A stretch of 64,000 bases of DNA from Bathynomus jamesi (Eukaryota > Arthropoda > Malacostraca > Isopoda > Cirolanidae): the NCBI GenBank assembly GCA_023014485.1, contig JAJOZX010005538.1, forward strand, positions 129,001 through 193,000, written 5' to 3'. Made by a program: the position numbers and the translations under genes. Positions 40,594 through 51,638 of this stretch are shown piece by piece (position 1 is the first letter of the stretch; each line of letters begins with the position of its first letter). The notes beneath the pieces are model-generated. The model made no database searches, was not told the DNA's origin, and saw only the letters and a list, made by a program, of their open reading frames with translations.

Positions 40594-43122
40594 TTACAAT
40601 TCCCCAGCATCTATTTTTTGTTGTAAAACTAGTCGCGCCTTTAATGCTGTTTGTCGCTGAGGTCTTGTGTCTGTCAATGTTGTAGTAGGATGCGTTACCA
40701 CTCCTACTGTCAAAGGAATAGTTACTGGAAGTTCAGTGTCTCCAGTTGTTACTGTCGGTGGAGAAGGTTCTCCAAAGTCCATTGTTTTGGGTCCAGACTC
40801 TAAGGGGTACAAAAGAGAAATGTCTCTTGTTGTGTCACCCGTTGAAGTCCTTAATTTGACCACTCTTGTTACCCCGTCTGCCCCTGGTCTGAGTTCTAAA
40901 ACTCTAGCCAGAGGCCAGTATTGTCTTGGAGTACTGTCATGTATGAGAACAAGGTCCCCTACCTTAATTGTGTCAGACCAATCCTTCTTAGTCATTTGTT
41001 TATGTCTCTCCCTTAGACCCATCAAGTACTCAGTTTTCCACTGTTTAATAAAATGAGCTTTAACTCTGGTTAAATGTTGTAACTTAGTCTGGAGCTCATC
41101 ATGTCGTTGAGTCCAGTTTGGGTCTTCTGAAGAGTCTATATTGTAGTCCGGCAGGAGACTAACTTGTTCTCTTCGAATCAAATGATTTGGAGTTAATGGT
41201 TCCGGGTCATTAATGTTGTCACTCACATAAGTGAGTGGTCTATTGTTAATGATGTTCTCAATCTCAGCCAGGAGAGTGAGCAACTCAAACAAGTGTATCT
41301 GTTTTTTACCAATTGCTTTCTTCAAGCAATTCTTTACTGTTTGTATATTCCTCTCCCAGATAGAACCATACCAAGGAGAGGCAACCGGAATATACTTCCA
41401 CTTTATGTTTGAATTTTGTATATATAATTGTGTGAGTTCATTGCTTAACAAGTCGTGGATGACTTGTTCACCAGCCTTGAAATATGTAGCATTGTCAGTC
41501 CAAACTGTCTTGGGTACTGAATGCCGTGCACAGAATCTCTTAAAGACAGCAAAAGATTCTGCTGTAAGGTCCTCCACAACGTCCAGATAAACAGCTCGTG
41601 AGGCAGCACATGTAAACAGTACAATGTACATTTTTTGTTCAGTGTCAACCACCCCTACAGTCAATGCTCCTGTATAGTCAATGCCTACAGTCTCAAAGGG
41701 TCTGTAGAGAGTAACTCTCTCCTCTGGCAAAGCAGGAGGATTTGGTTTCCTATAGGGCCTAGCATGAATACGCCTACATGTGACACACTCACTCAGGACT
41801 GTTTTAACAGTGATCCTTCCCTTGGGTATCCAATAAGTTTTTCTTAATGTAGTTAGTGTCTGTGGTACTCCCATATGATGTACATCATTGTGTGTTTTTC
41901 TGATGATTAATGTTGTCAAATAGCTAAATCTAGGTAAAAGGATTGGATGTTTGCTTTTGTATGACAGTTTTGATTTGTCTAATCTCCCTTTACACCTTAG
42001 AAGGCCTTCCTCATCTCTGAACAAATTTAGATCCACAACTACTGATGGTACAGGTTCTTTTGTTTGTTTCCCATTAGTCAAGAATTCTAACTCTTTATTG
42101 TACTCCTTTTGTTGTGCATGCCCTATCCAGTACTTGGTTGCAACTTCTGTATAATTATGATTGTTTTTATTTAGCTGTTTGTTTATTGTAGTTAAACAGT
42201 TGTGAGCAAACCTCAAACAGTAGGCTGTGACCCTGACAAGTTTGCTGAAATCAGAATAATGTTCATAATTAGTGATTGGCTCAACCTTTTCATTTGAAAA
42301 GATTAAATTTAATGTCAAGTTAACTTGTTCCACAGGCCATTGGTCTGTATTACAGAGCCACTTAGGTCCCATGAACCAAGTTTTGTTTGACTTCAACAAC
42401 TTGTAGGATAAACCTCTGGTCAGAAAGTCTGCTGGATTTTGTTTAGTTGGAACATAGTGAAAGTTTACTTGTAGGCTTTCATTAGCTTCAGCTATTTCTT
42501 TTAGCCTATTTCTTACAAAGATATTCTTACTATTAATGCTATCATTCCGTATCCAGGCAAGACAAATCTGACTGTCAAGCCAGATGTGGATATCAGTTAT
42601 GTTCACATCATGGTAAGCATCCTTAAGCAATGAAATGGTTTTAATGGCTAATGCAGCAGCCAATAGTTCCAGTTGAGGTATGGTTCGGGTAGGTTTGAGA
42701 GGTGCAACTTTCCCTTTTGCATAAATTAGATGACTTTCTGTAGGACTTACAAGATACGCACAGCACCCATAAGCTTGTGTGCTTGCATCAGCAAACACAT
42801 GAAGTCTCTGGGGCTTATCCCTAAACCCACAGCACCTTTTAATTTTAACGTTCTGCACTTTTGTTAAATCAGCAGCTAACTTCTTCCAAGATTTTTGATC
42901 TTCATTTGTTATTGGATCATCCCACCCAACATTTGTCCTCCAAACTTCTTGGAGGAGAATCTTTGATTTTATTGTTGAAGGCAGGAATAGACCCATGGGG
43001 TCAAAAATTTTTGAAGCCTCTGATAATATTTGTCTTTTAGTGTTTGCTTCCTCATCAAGTTTAAAACCTTTAGTACAGATTGAATCATGACTGTTAGAAG
43101 TTGCATCCAAATACCAGTTCAT
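40594..43122 (-). CDS. pol: BEL/Pao pol, RNase H and integrase part (copy 1)
   Basis: An 842-residue open frame. It begins in the Pao/A17-linked region (KRQILSEASKIFDPMG, residues 30-44). RNase H follows, with D112 (FADAST), E152 (LELLAAA) and D183 (WLDSQ). The integrase has a zinc motif (HNDVHH and ECVTC, C446/C449) and a complete DDE triad: D482 (GIDYTGAL), D543 (WTDNATYF) and E590 (GSIWERN). A C-terminal basic/Thr-rich tail ends at the stop 40594-40596. The frame is in line with the RT part but separated by an in-frame TAG at 43212-43214. This is the undamaged version; copy 2 has several small indels here. Confidence 0.9.
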   Translation of the reverse strand: MNWYLDATSNSHDSICTKGFKLDEEANTKRQILSEASKIFDPMGLFLPSTIKSKILLQEVWRTNVGWDDPITNEDQKSWKKLAADLTKVQNVKIKRCCGFRDKPQRLHVFADASTQAYGCCAYLVSPTESHLIYAKGKVAPLKPTRTIPQLELLAAALAIKTISLLKDAYHDVNITDIHIWLDSQICLAWIRNDSINSKNIFVRNRLKEIAEANESLQVNFHYVPTKQNPADFLTRGLSYKLLKSNKTWFMGPKWLCNTDQWPVEQVNLTLNLIFSNEKVEPITNYEHYSDFSKLVRVTAYCLRFAHNCLTTINKQLNKNNHNYTEVATKYWIGHAQQKEYNKELEFLTNGKQTKEPVPSVVVDLNLFRDEEGLLRCKGRLDKSKLSYKSKHPILLPRFSYLTTLIIRKTHNDVHHMGVPQTLTTLRKTYWIPKGRITVKTVLSECVTCRRIHARPYRKPNPPALPEERVTLYRPFETVGIDYTGALTVGVVDTEQKMYIVLFTCAASRAVYLDVVEDLTAESFAVFKRFCARHSVPKTVWTDNATYFKAGEQVIHDLLSNELTQLYIQNSNIKWKYIPVASPWYGSIWERNIQTVKNCLKKAIGKKQIHLFELLTLLAEIENIINNRPLTYVSDNINDPEPLTPNHLIRREQVSLLPDYNIDSSEDPNWTQRHDELQTKLQHLTRVKAHFIKQWKTEYLMGLRERHKQMTKKDWSDTIKVGDLVLIHDSTPRQYWPLARVLELRPGADGVTRVVKLRTSTGDTTRDISLLYPLESGPKTMDFGEPSPPTVTTGDTELPVTIPLTVGVVTHPTTTLTDTRPQRQTALKARLVLQQKIDAGEL

Positions 43123-43212
43123 ACCTAAAGTTTTAACTTTGTCTGATGGCTCAGTAAGACCATTATTATCCTTTAAAATCTTTTTGTTTAAATCCTCATC
43201 ATTTGAAATCCA

Positions 43213-44170
43213 CTATCTAAGTTCAAAGTTACCTTGTTGCATAATGTTTTGAGAGTGTTCATAGACTTCAGATAATTCAGATTTTGTTGTTGTTGAGCCT
43301 ATTAGATTGTCTACGTAAAAATGTTCCTTGAGGAAGTTCAATGTTAAAGAGTTATTAAACCGGTTCAAATGATGTCTAATTGTCAATGCTAATAGGCTAG
43401 GTGAGCAATTGGCTCCAAACAACACAACATTAAATCTATAGGTTATGAACCCTTTATTCAAATCAAATGGATCCTTGAACCATAAGAACCTAAGTTGGTT
43501 CTTATCATATTCATTTTTAAGATTTATTCTCAAAAATGCCTTTGAAATGTCACTTTGTACGGCATATTTATCTAACCTGAACCTCAGTAAGATCTTCACA
43601 AGGTCAGAAATGAGATTAGGACCCTCAATCAGGCAATCATTCAAACTGTGTTTATCACTGTCTTTGAGGCTACAGTTATATACTACTCTGAGTTTTGTTG
43701 TTGGGGCATCTTGTCGATAAACCCCCCTGGGTTAAATAATGACAACCATCTTTTTTAAAATGGTTATTTGTTACTTCTTCAATGAAGCCTTTCTGTAGCT
43801 GTTCTTTGAAGACATCATTATACATTTTAATTTTATTATCTTGTTTGAGTTTTTTCATTACTTTATATAAATGTCCTTCAGCTACTTTGAGAATATCTCT
43901 TAAAGTTGGACAATTTATTTTCCAAGGTAACTCAACAAAATAACTATTGTCTTTGCATTGAATGGTGTCTTCAAATCTTTCTACCATTAACTGATCTTCT
44001 GAAGTTTGATTTGTGTCATGTATACCCACAGATTCTAGCAACCATAAAGTTTGAATTGCCTCATCCAAAGTTTCATTTGATAGTGATGAATTAATGTTCT
44101 CAGTTGATATAATATTATTCAAAGTGTTGCTATTCTTACAGGTGTTACGTAGGACTGAGTTGAGGCACAT
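43213..44170 (-). pseudogene. pol: BEL/Pao pol, reverse transcriptase part (copy 1)
   Basis: Two frames, 43676-44170 and 43213-43644, are separated by a 2-base deletion near 43728 relative to copy 2. They contain the RT entry region (WKINCPTLRDILKVAEGHLYK is a linker), QSDISKAFLRINL (first catalytic Asp), FLWFKDPFDL and the active-site HFYVDNLIGS, a YVDN variant of YVDD. The frame starts in line with gag after an in-frame TGA and ends at TAG 43212-43214 after NFELR. Both stops are also present in copy 2. Confidence 0.85.
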
Positions 44171-44181
44171 AGTATTTATTG

Positions 44182-46147
44182 GTCATGAACTATTTTTGTT
44201 TAGGTCTAGGTTGTATTTGGATAGGTCACCCAAAGGGGCTATCCCTGATATAGTCTGATAAGCTATACCATCACCTATCTTCACTATGCCCTTATGAATA
44301 AGATTAATATAATCTGCCCCTATTAACATTTCAATGTTAGCTACTGTGTTGTTTGTGATATGTCTATCAGCTATATTGTAGTTTTTCCAAATGATTTATG
44401 GTTTGTTCTAGTTTGGGTATAACCAGTTTGTTTTGTCCTACTTTTGAAATAATAACTGCTTCAATTTTCTCTAATTTATTTTCTAAATGTAGTTCTAGGT
44501 CAATTGTCTTATAGCTATTTTTGTCAGAGTTATCCTTAACAAAGGATGCGATACTGAGTTTTTGTTCATTCGGATTTGGTGTCAAACCCAATTTATTAAC
44601 TACATTTTGCGAAACAAATGTTTGTTGAGAACAACAGTCTATAAGACATCTCACTGGAGTGGTACTACCCTCACCATTCACTAAGTCCAAAGTAATAGTT
44701 GGTAAAAGAATCTCAGTATTTCTTGTTACGTTGTTTGAACAAACAGAATGTCCCATGAAAGTGGCATTTTCTTGATTACCTTTGTTTGGAGGAGGTATCT
44801 TTTGAGTTTGAGTACTGTTGTTTGGACACTTTGGTGAATCACACATTGATGAGACATGTCGTAAACTTTTACAAAACTTACAATTGAATCTTAACCTAGA
44901 TTTACAGTCTTTCTTATAATGTCCCTGGCCAGTACACTTTTTACATAGGTTCAACTGTTCACATCTTTTAGCTCTTGAGTTAAAGTCTGAATATTTGTCA
45001 CACCCAGTACTACTATGTTCATCACTTGCACAAAATTTGCAATGTGGTGTGTAAGTTGAGGCAGCAGTTACATTAAAGTTCTGTAATGTAGGTGTTCGTG
45101 TATTACAGTTGGTCACATTTGATTCTACAGTATCAAGTCTTGTCTGTTTGGCTGTAGCTAGTTGGTCTCTGGGAACAGTCTTTGGTTTATCCATAGTCTG
45201 GGTCTTATTTTGTGTTGGAATATTTCTCAATTTGTAATTAGTTAGGATAGTAGGAAAGTGTTTTCTGACATTTTCAAGATTAGGATAATTTTCTCCCGTT
45301 TTTAGAATAAAACATCTTTAACCCTCAAAGGAAGGCACCTAAGAACTATGCCTTGTATAATCCAAGATGAAGCTTTAATATCTATCTCATTGCTAACCAG
45401 TTGTCCTATAATAGCTTCTAATTTTGAATAAAAATTTTCCATATCACTATGGTTATCTTTTATGGGTGCAAAATCATAAATTTGTTGAGATAATTCATAT
45501 ACAATCTCATCTTTATTAATGTAATTACGTTTTAAGAGATCAATAGCTACTTCATATGAATTCCCTACAGCTGGTAAATAGGCTATCAGGTTATAGGCTG
45601 GGCCTTTAAGGAAACTAGTTAAGTAGCTAAACTTATCAACAGTTGAAATATAAGGTTTATTTCCTATTAAACTCTCAAATTTTTCAATGAAAGATGGGAA
45701 TTGTACCGTGTCCCCTTCAAATGTTGGTACTAGCAAAGTGGGTAACTGAGCCCTAAATTCTTGTGACTCAGGATTTTGCATGCCACTTAAATTTGGTTGA
45801 AAGTTAGCTCTACTTTGATTAAAATCAGAAATAGGTTTATTTGGTGTTAAGTCAGTCAAACGAGACTGTAATCTCCTTATGTGTTGTACAATTAAGGCTA
45901 CCTGCTGCTCATTATCAGAGTAAAAGTGTATAAGTTGTTCATCAGCTATTTCAGGTTCAATTAACTTTGAAATACTCTCATCACTAACTATTATATCCTT
46001 TTTTAAGTTATCCAATTTAATAATTACTAACTCTAAATCTTCCTTGCCTGGTTGTGTAATTTTGTTAAAAGTGTTCATGGCCTTTGTAACAGCACCCAAC
46101 TTTCCCTTCTTTTTCTTTTTTAATTGTTTCAATTCCTCACTGTCCAA
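44182..46147 (-). pseudogene. gag: BEL/Pao gag-protease (copy 1), two small deletions
   Basis: Same protein as the intact frame at 51639-53606, but broken by a 1-base deletion near 45305 and a 2-base deletion near 44383. Open pieces are 45302-46147 and 44367-45230. The start is ATG 46147, four bases from the end of the fold-back element at 46152. Confidence 0.9.
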
Positions 46148-46151
46148 TAAT

Positions 46152-46741
46152 TAGGGTGGATCGATTTTACATTTTTTTCGATTTCCATATTCTAATAGAG
46201 ACAAAAACTTGCGCATGCATGAGAAAATAGCCTCTGCAAAATCTTAGCTTAATAGGTAATCATCTTCTGCCCCCGGCAGAGCGATGAATATCATATTTTA
46301 GTAGTCAAAAACGTATTTTTAAACCCTAGCCTAGAGTCATAAAATTTTGCGTGTGTGTTATTTCATGCCTAAGCAACGATATAAATGCTATGGGAAATAT
46401 ATAAATGCATTATTTAAGACAAAGAGCCGATCTGAAAATATGTATATTATACATATTTTCAGATCGGCTCTTTGTCTTAAATAATGCATTTATATATTTC
46501 CCATAGCATTTATATCGTTGCTTAGGCATGAAATAACACACACGCAAAATTTTATGACTCTAGGCTAGTGTTTAAAAATACGTTTTTGACTACTAAAATA
46601 TGATTTTCATCGCTCTGCCGGGGGCAGAAGATGATTACTTATTAAGCTAAGATTTTGCAGAGGCTATTTTCTCATGCATGCGCAGTTTTTGTCTCTATTA
46701 GAATATGGAAATCGAAAAAAATGTAAAATCGATCCACCCTA
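46152..46741. mobile_element. Fold-back element in the BEL 5' leader (copy 1)
   Basis: A near-perfect 590-bp palindrome starting TAGGGTGGATCGATTTTAC and ending with its complement. The arms are about 290 bp with very few mismatches (for example GATGAATATCAT versus GATGAAAATCAT) and the centre is at about 46446. It has no gene. It lies immediately upstream of the gag ATG in the element's sense, so it is inside the transcribed leader. The terminus resembles those at 32941 and 36239. Confidence 0.9.
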
Positions 46742-47098
46742 CAGTGTCCATGTTTAAGTCAAAATTGTTTAACTGGGGATCGTAATGAAATATAGGACAA
46801 GAAGAAATTACCAGAGAAGAGAGATCAAATAAATTGAGTAATCAGACAAAACAGTCAAGTTTTAAATTTGGTTAATCCCCCCAAGTACTTATGTGTCACT
46901 CAGGTCTAAGCTTATAAGAGAATGAGACACCTTAAATGTAAATGTTTCCTAGTTAGGCCCTAGGTTGTAGACCTAATTAGGCAAGTTTGTTACTTTAGGC
47001 TTGATTAGGTTAGGCTTAGGCTAGACCATTTAGCCTAATTCTGCAATTTTTGTTAAGTAAGATTAAGGTTTGTAAATTCCCCACACACGGACCACCAA
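46742..47098 (-). other. BEL leader between LTR and fold-back (copy 1)
   Basis: Non-coding 5' leader. In the element's sense the primer-binding region begins right after the LTR with TTGGTGGTCCGTGTGTGGGG (copy 2 has one C fewer). I do not recognise the matching tRNA. TTAGGCC/CTAGG words are frequent. Confidence 0.6.
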
Positions 47099-47816
47099 TG
47101 TGAAAAATGCTCTGTATGAATTGGTCCACAATTAACCCACCCTTATATCTCCAGTCTAACTATAGAGTAGATTAAGTCTAGCCTTGTAGGGGTCAGCCTA
47201 GAGATTCCGGAAATGGTCCAGAGCGGGCAGATAAATTGAGGTCCACAGTAGGATTCCTCACCAAATTAGGTTAGGGCAATCTACCTTCACCTTTGTTAAG
47301 CTATGCGTTGATGCTAGGTCTTAGGCCACAATGTAGGCCTAAGTTGTCTGACCCAGCTTAATTTAATGCGTTTACTTCTAAATGGGTTAAAAACACAATT
47401 AGTCACTTACTGCTAGTTATTAGAGAGTCTCTTTTCCCCTTCTGTCTAATTGTAGAGAGCGTACTTGCTGGTGGGATCTTTTTCGTTGTCTGTTCTTGTC
47501 CCTTCTCTCGTTCCGTCTTCTCGCCCCGTTCCTCGTTTTCGTTCTCTCTTGTCTTCTTTTCGCGGGGCTTTTTCCACCAGCGTCTCCTTCGTCTTTTTGT
47601 GGTTGGTTGATCGGTAATGTATATCTATTACCGAGCACGCTCTTGTCACACAGTATATAAATACTAGTGTGGAGAATAACTCTGGTGAGCAACCAATTGG
47701 TTTCATCCACCCAGTTATTGACATAAAAGGAATTTAATAATTGTTAGATTAACTACCTACCTACTCAGTGAACCATTTTCGTTACCTCCCAACTACCCAC
47801 ACATCAGTTTTCCATA
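47099..47816 (-). repeat. BEL/Pao LTR 2 (shared middle LTR)
   Basis: Serves as 5' LTR of copy 1 and 3' LTR of copy 2. It differs from LTR 1 and LTR 3 by only a few bases. No target duplication adjoins it on either side. Confidence 0.9.
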
Positions 47817-48059
47817 TACTGGGGGCCCCGGGAGATAAAAATTTGGTGTCAGTGTCACCAATTTTTATGTCTGAGTGTAGACTAGCTAACTATTTGACTG
47901 CAAATGCCTGTTAATCTGATTAACAGTGCCTATCCTCACCTTCTCATGGAGAAGATGTAGCATTTAATTAGAAGAGAAAATATACATCCATAGGATGAAA
48001 ACTGTCTATGGTCTTTACCATAAGAAAAGAAAAAGTGAAAGTTAGAAGATAAAATTAAA

Positions 48060-50577
48060 TTCCCCAGCATCTATTTTTTGTTGTAAAACTAGTCGCGCCT
48101 TTAATGCTGTTTGTCGCTGAGGTCTTGTGTCTGTCAATGTTGTAGTAGGATGCGTTACCACTCCTACTGTCAAAGGAATAGTTACTGGAAGTTCAGTGGT
48201 CTCCAGTTGTTACTGTCGGTGAGAAGGTTCTCCAAAGTCCATTGTTTTGGGTCCAGACTCTAAGGGGTACAAAAGAGAAATGTCCTTGTTGTGTCACCCG
48301 TTGAAGTCCTTAATTTGACACTCTTGTTACCCCGTCTGCCCCTGGTCTGAGTTCTAAAACTCTAGCCAGAGGCCAGTATTGTCTTGGAGTACTGTCATGT
48401 ATGAGAACAAGGTCCCCTACCTTAATTGTGTCAGACCAATCCTTCTTAGTCATTTGTTTATGTCTCTCCCTTAGACCCATCAAGTACTCAGTTTTCCACT
48501 GTTAATAAAATGAGCTTTAACTCTGGTTAAATGTTGTAACTTAGTCTGGAGCTCATCATGTCGTTGAGTCAGTTTGGGTCTTCTGAAGAGTCTATATTGT
48601 AGTCCGGCAGGAGACTAACTTGTTCTCTTCGAATCAAATGATTTGGAGTTAATGGTTCCGGTCATTAATGTTGTCACTCACATAAGTGAGTGGTCTATTG
48701 TTTAATGATGTTCTCAATCTCAGCCAGGAGAGTGAGCAACTCAAACAAGTGTATCTGTTTTTTACCAATTGCTTTCTTCAAGCAATTCTTTACTGTTTGT
48801 ATATTCCTCTCCCAGATAGAACCATACCAAGGAGAGGCAACCGGAATATACTTCCACTTTATGTTTGAATTTTGTATATAATTGTGTGAGTTCATTGCTT
48901 AACAAGTCGTGGATGACTTGTTCACCAGCCTTGAAATATGTAGCATTGTCAGTCCAAACTGTCTTGGGTACTGAATGCCGTGCACAGAATCTCTTAAAGA
49001 CAGCAACAAAAGATTCTGCTGTAAGGTCCTCCACAACGTCCAGATAAACAGCTCGTGAGGCAGCACATGTAAACAGTACAATGTACATTTTTTGTTCAGT
49101 GTCAACCACCCCTACAGTCAATGCTCCTGTATAGTCAATGCCTACAGTCTCAAAGGGTCTGTAGAGAGTAACTCTCTCCTCTGGCAAAGCAGGAGGATTT
49201 GGTTTCCTATAGGGCCTAGCATGAATACGCCTACATGTGACACACTCACTCAGGACTGTTTTAACAGTGATCCTTCCCTTGGGTATCCAATAAGTTTTTC
49301 TTAATGTAGTTAGTGTCTGTGGTACTCCCATGATGTACATCATTGTGTGTTTTTCTGATGATTAATGTTGTCAAATAGCTAAATCTAGGTAAAAGGATTG
49401 GATGTTTGCTTTTGTATGACAGTTTTGATTTGTCTAATCTCCCTTTACACCTTAGAAGGCCTTCCTCATCTCTGAACAAATTTAGATCCACAACTACTGA
49501 TGGTACAGGTTCTTTTGTTTGTTTCCCATTAGTCAAGAATTCTAACTCTTTATTGTACTCCTTTTGTTGTGCATGCCCTATCCAGTACTTGGTTGCAACT
49601 TCTGTATAATTATGATTGTTTTTATTTAGCTGTTTGTTTATTGTAGTTAAACAGTTGTGAGCAAACCTCAAACAGTAGGCTGTGACCCTGACAAGTTTGC
49701 TGAAATCAGAATAATGTTCATAATTAGTGATTGGCTCAACCTTTTCATTTGAAAAGATTAAATTTAATATCAAGTTAACTTGTTCCACAGGCCATTGGTC
49801 TGTATTACAGAGCCACTTAGGTCCCATGAACCAAGTTTTGTTTGACTTCAACAACTTGTAGGATAAACCTCTGGTCAGAAAGTCTGCTGGATTTTGTTTA
49901 GTTGGAACATAGTGAAAGTTTACTTGTAGGCTTTCATTAGCTTCAGCTATTTCTTTTAGCCTATTTCTTACAAAGATATTCTTACTATTAATGCTATCAT
50001 TCCGTATCCAGGCAAGACAAATCTGACTGTCAAGCCAGATGTGGATATCAGTTATGTTCACATCATGGTAAGCATCCTTAAGCAATGAAATGGTTTTAAT
50101 GGCTAATGCAGCAGCCAATAGTTCCAGTTGAGGTATGGTTCGGGTAGGTTTGAGAGGTGCAACTTTCCCTTTTGCATAAATTAGATGACTTTCTGTAGGA
50201 CTTACAAGATACGCACAGCACCCATAAGCTTGTGTGCTTGCATCAGCAAACACATGAAGTCTCTGGGGCTTATCCCTAAACCCACAGCACCTTTTAATTT
50301 TAACGTTCTGCACTTTTGTTAAATCAGCAGCTAACTTCTTCCAAGATTTTTGATCTTCATTTGTTATTGGATCATCCCACCCAACATTTGTCCTCCAAAC
50401 TTCTTGGAGGAGAATCTTTGATTTTATTGTTGAAGGCAGGAATAGACCCATGGGGTCAAAAATTTTTGAAGCCTCTGATAATATTTGTCTTTTAGTGTTT
50501 GCTTCCTCATCAAGTTTAAAACCTTTAGTACAGATTGAATCATGACTGTTAGAAGTTGCATCCAAATACCAGTTCAT
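48060..50577 (-). pseudogene. pol: BEL/Pao pol, RNase H and integrase part (copy 2), indels
   Basis: 49261-50577 is open (RNase H and start of integrase). After a 2-base deletion near 49331 the integrase continues in 48762-49343. A 2-base deletion near 48876, a 1-base insertion near 48702 and several further single-base changes down to 48060 follow. A 3-base insertion near 49005 is in frame. Substitutions against copy 1 are rare. Confidence 0.9.
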
Positions 50578-50666
50578 ACCTAAAGTTTTAACTTTGTCTG
50601 ATGGCTCAGTAAGACCATTATTATCCTTTAAAATCTTTTTGTTTAAATCCTCATCATTTGAAATCC

Positions 50667-51626
50667 ACTATCTAAGTTCAAAGTTACCTTGTTGCATAAT
50701 GTTTTGAGAGTGTTCATAGACTTCAGATAATTCAGATTTTGTTGTTGTTGAGCCTATTAGATTGTCTACGTAAAAATGTTCCTTGAGGAAGTTCAATGTT
50801 AAAGAGTTATTAAACCGGTTCAAATGATGTCTAATTGTCAATGCTAATAGGCTAGGTGAGCAATTGGCTCCAAACAACACAACATTAAATCTATAGGTTA
50901 TGAACCCTTTATTCAAATCAAATGGATCCTTGAACCATAAGAACCTAAGTTGGTTCTTATCATATTCATTTTTAAGATTTATTCTCAAAATGCCTTTGAA
51001 ATGTCACTTTGTACGGCATATTTATCTAACCTGAACCTCAGTAAGATCTTCACAAGGTCAGAAATGAGATTAGGACCCTCAATCAGGCAATCATTCAAAC
51101 TGTGTTTATCACTGTCTTTGAGGCTACAGTTATATACTACTCTGAGTTTTGTTGTTGGGGCATCTTGTCGATAAACCCCCCTGTGGGTTAAATAATGACA
51201 ACCATCTTTTTTAAAATGGTTATTTGTTACTTCTTCAATGAAGCCTTTCTGTAGCTGTTCTTTGAAGACATCATTATACATTTTAATTTTATTATCTTGT
51301 TTGAGTTTTTTCATTACTTTATATAAATGTCCTTCAGCTACTTTGAGAATATCTCTTAAAGTTGGACAATTTATTTTCCAAGGTAACTCAACAAAATAAC
51401 TATTGTCTTTGCATTGAATGGTGTCTTCAAATCTTTCTACCATTAACTGATCTTCTGAAGTTTGATTTGTGTCATGTATACCCACAGATTCTAGCAACCA
51501 TAAAGTTTGAATTGCCTCATCCAAAGTTTCATTTGATAGTGATGAATTAATGTTCTCAGTTGATATAATATTATTCAAAGTGTTGCTATTCTTACAGGTG
51601 TTACGTAGGACTGAGTTGAGGCACAT
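50667..51626 (-). pseudogene. pol: BEL/Pao pol, reverse transcriptase part (copy 2), one deletion
   Basis: 50985-51626 and 50668-50988 are in adjoining frames, separated by a 1-base deletion in an A-run near 50988. The N-terminal part, broken in copy 1, is intact here (LTHRGVYRQDAPTTKLRVVY). It ends in the same in-frame TAG after NFELR as copy 1. Confidence 0.9.
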
Positions 51627-51638
51627 AGTATTTATTGG

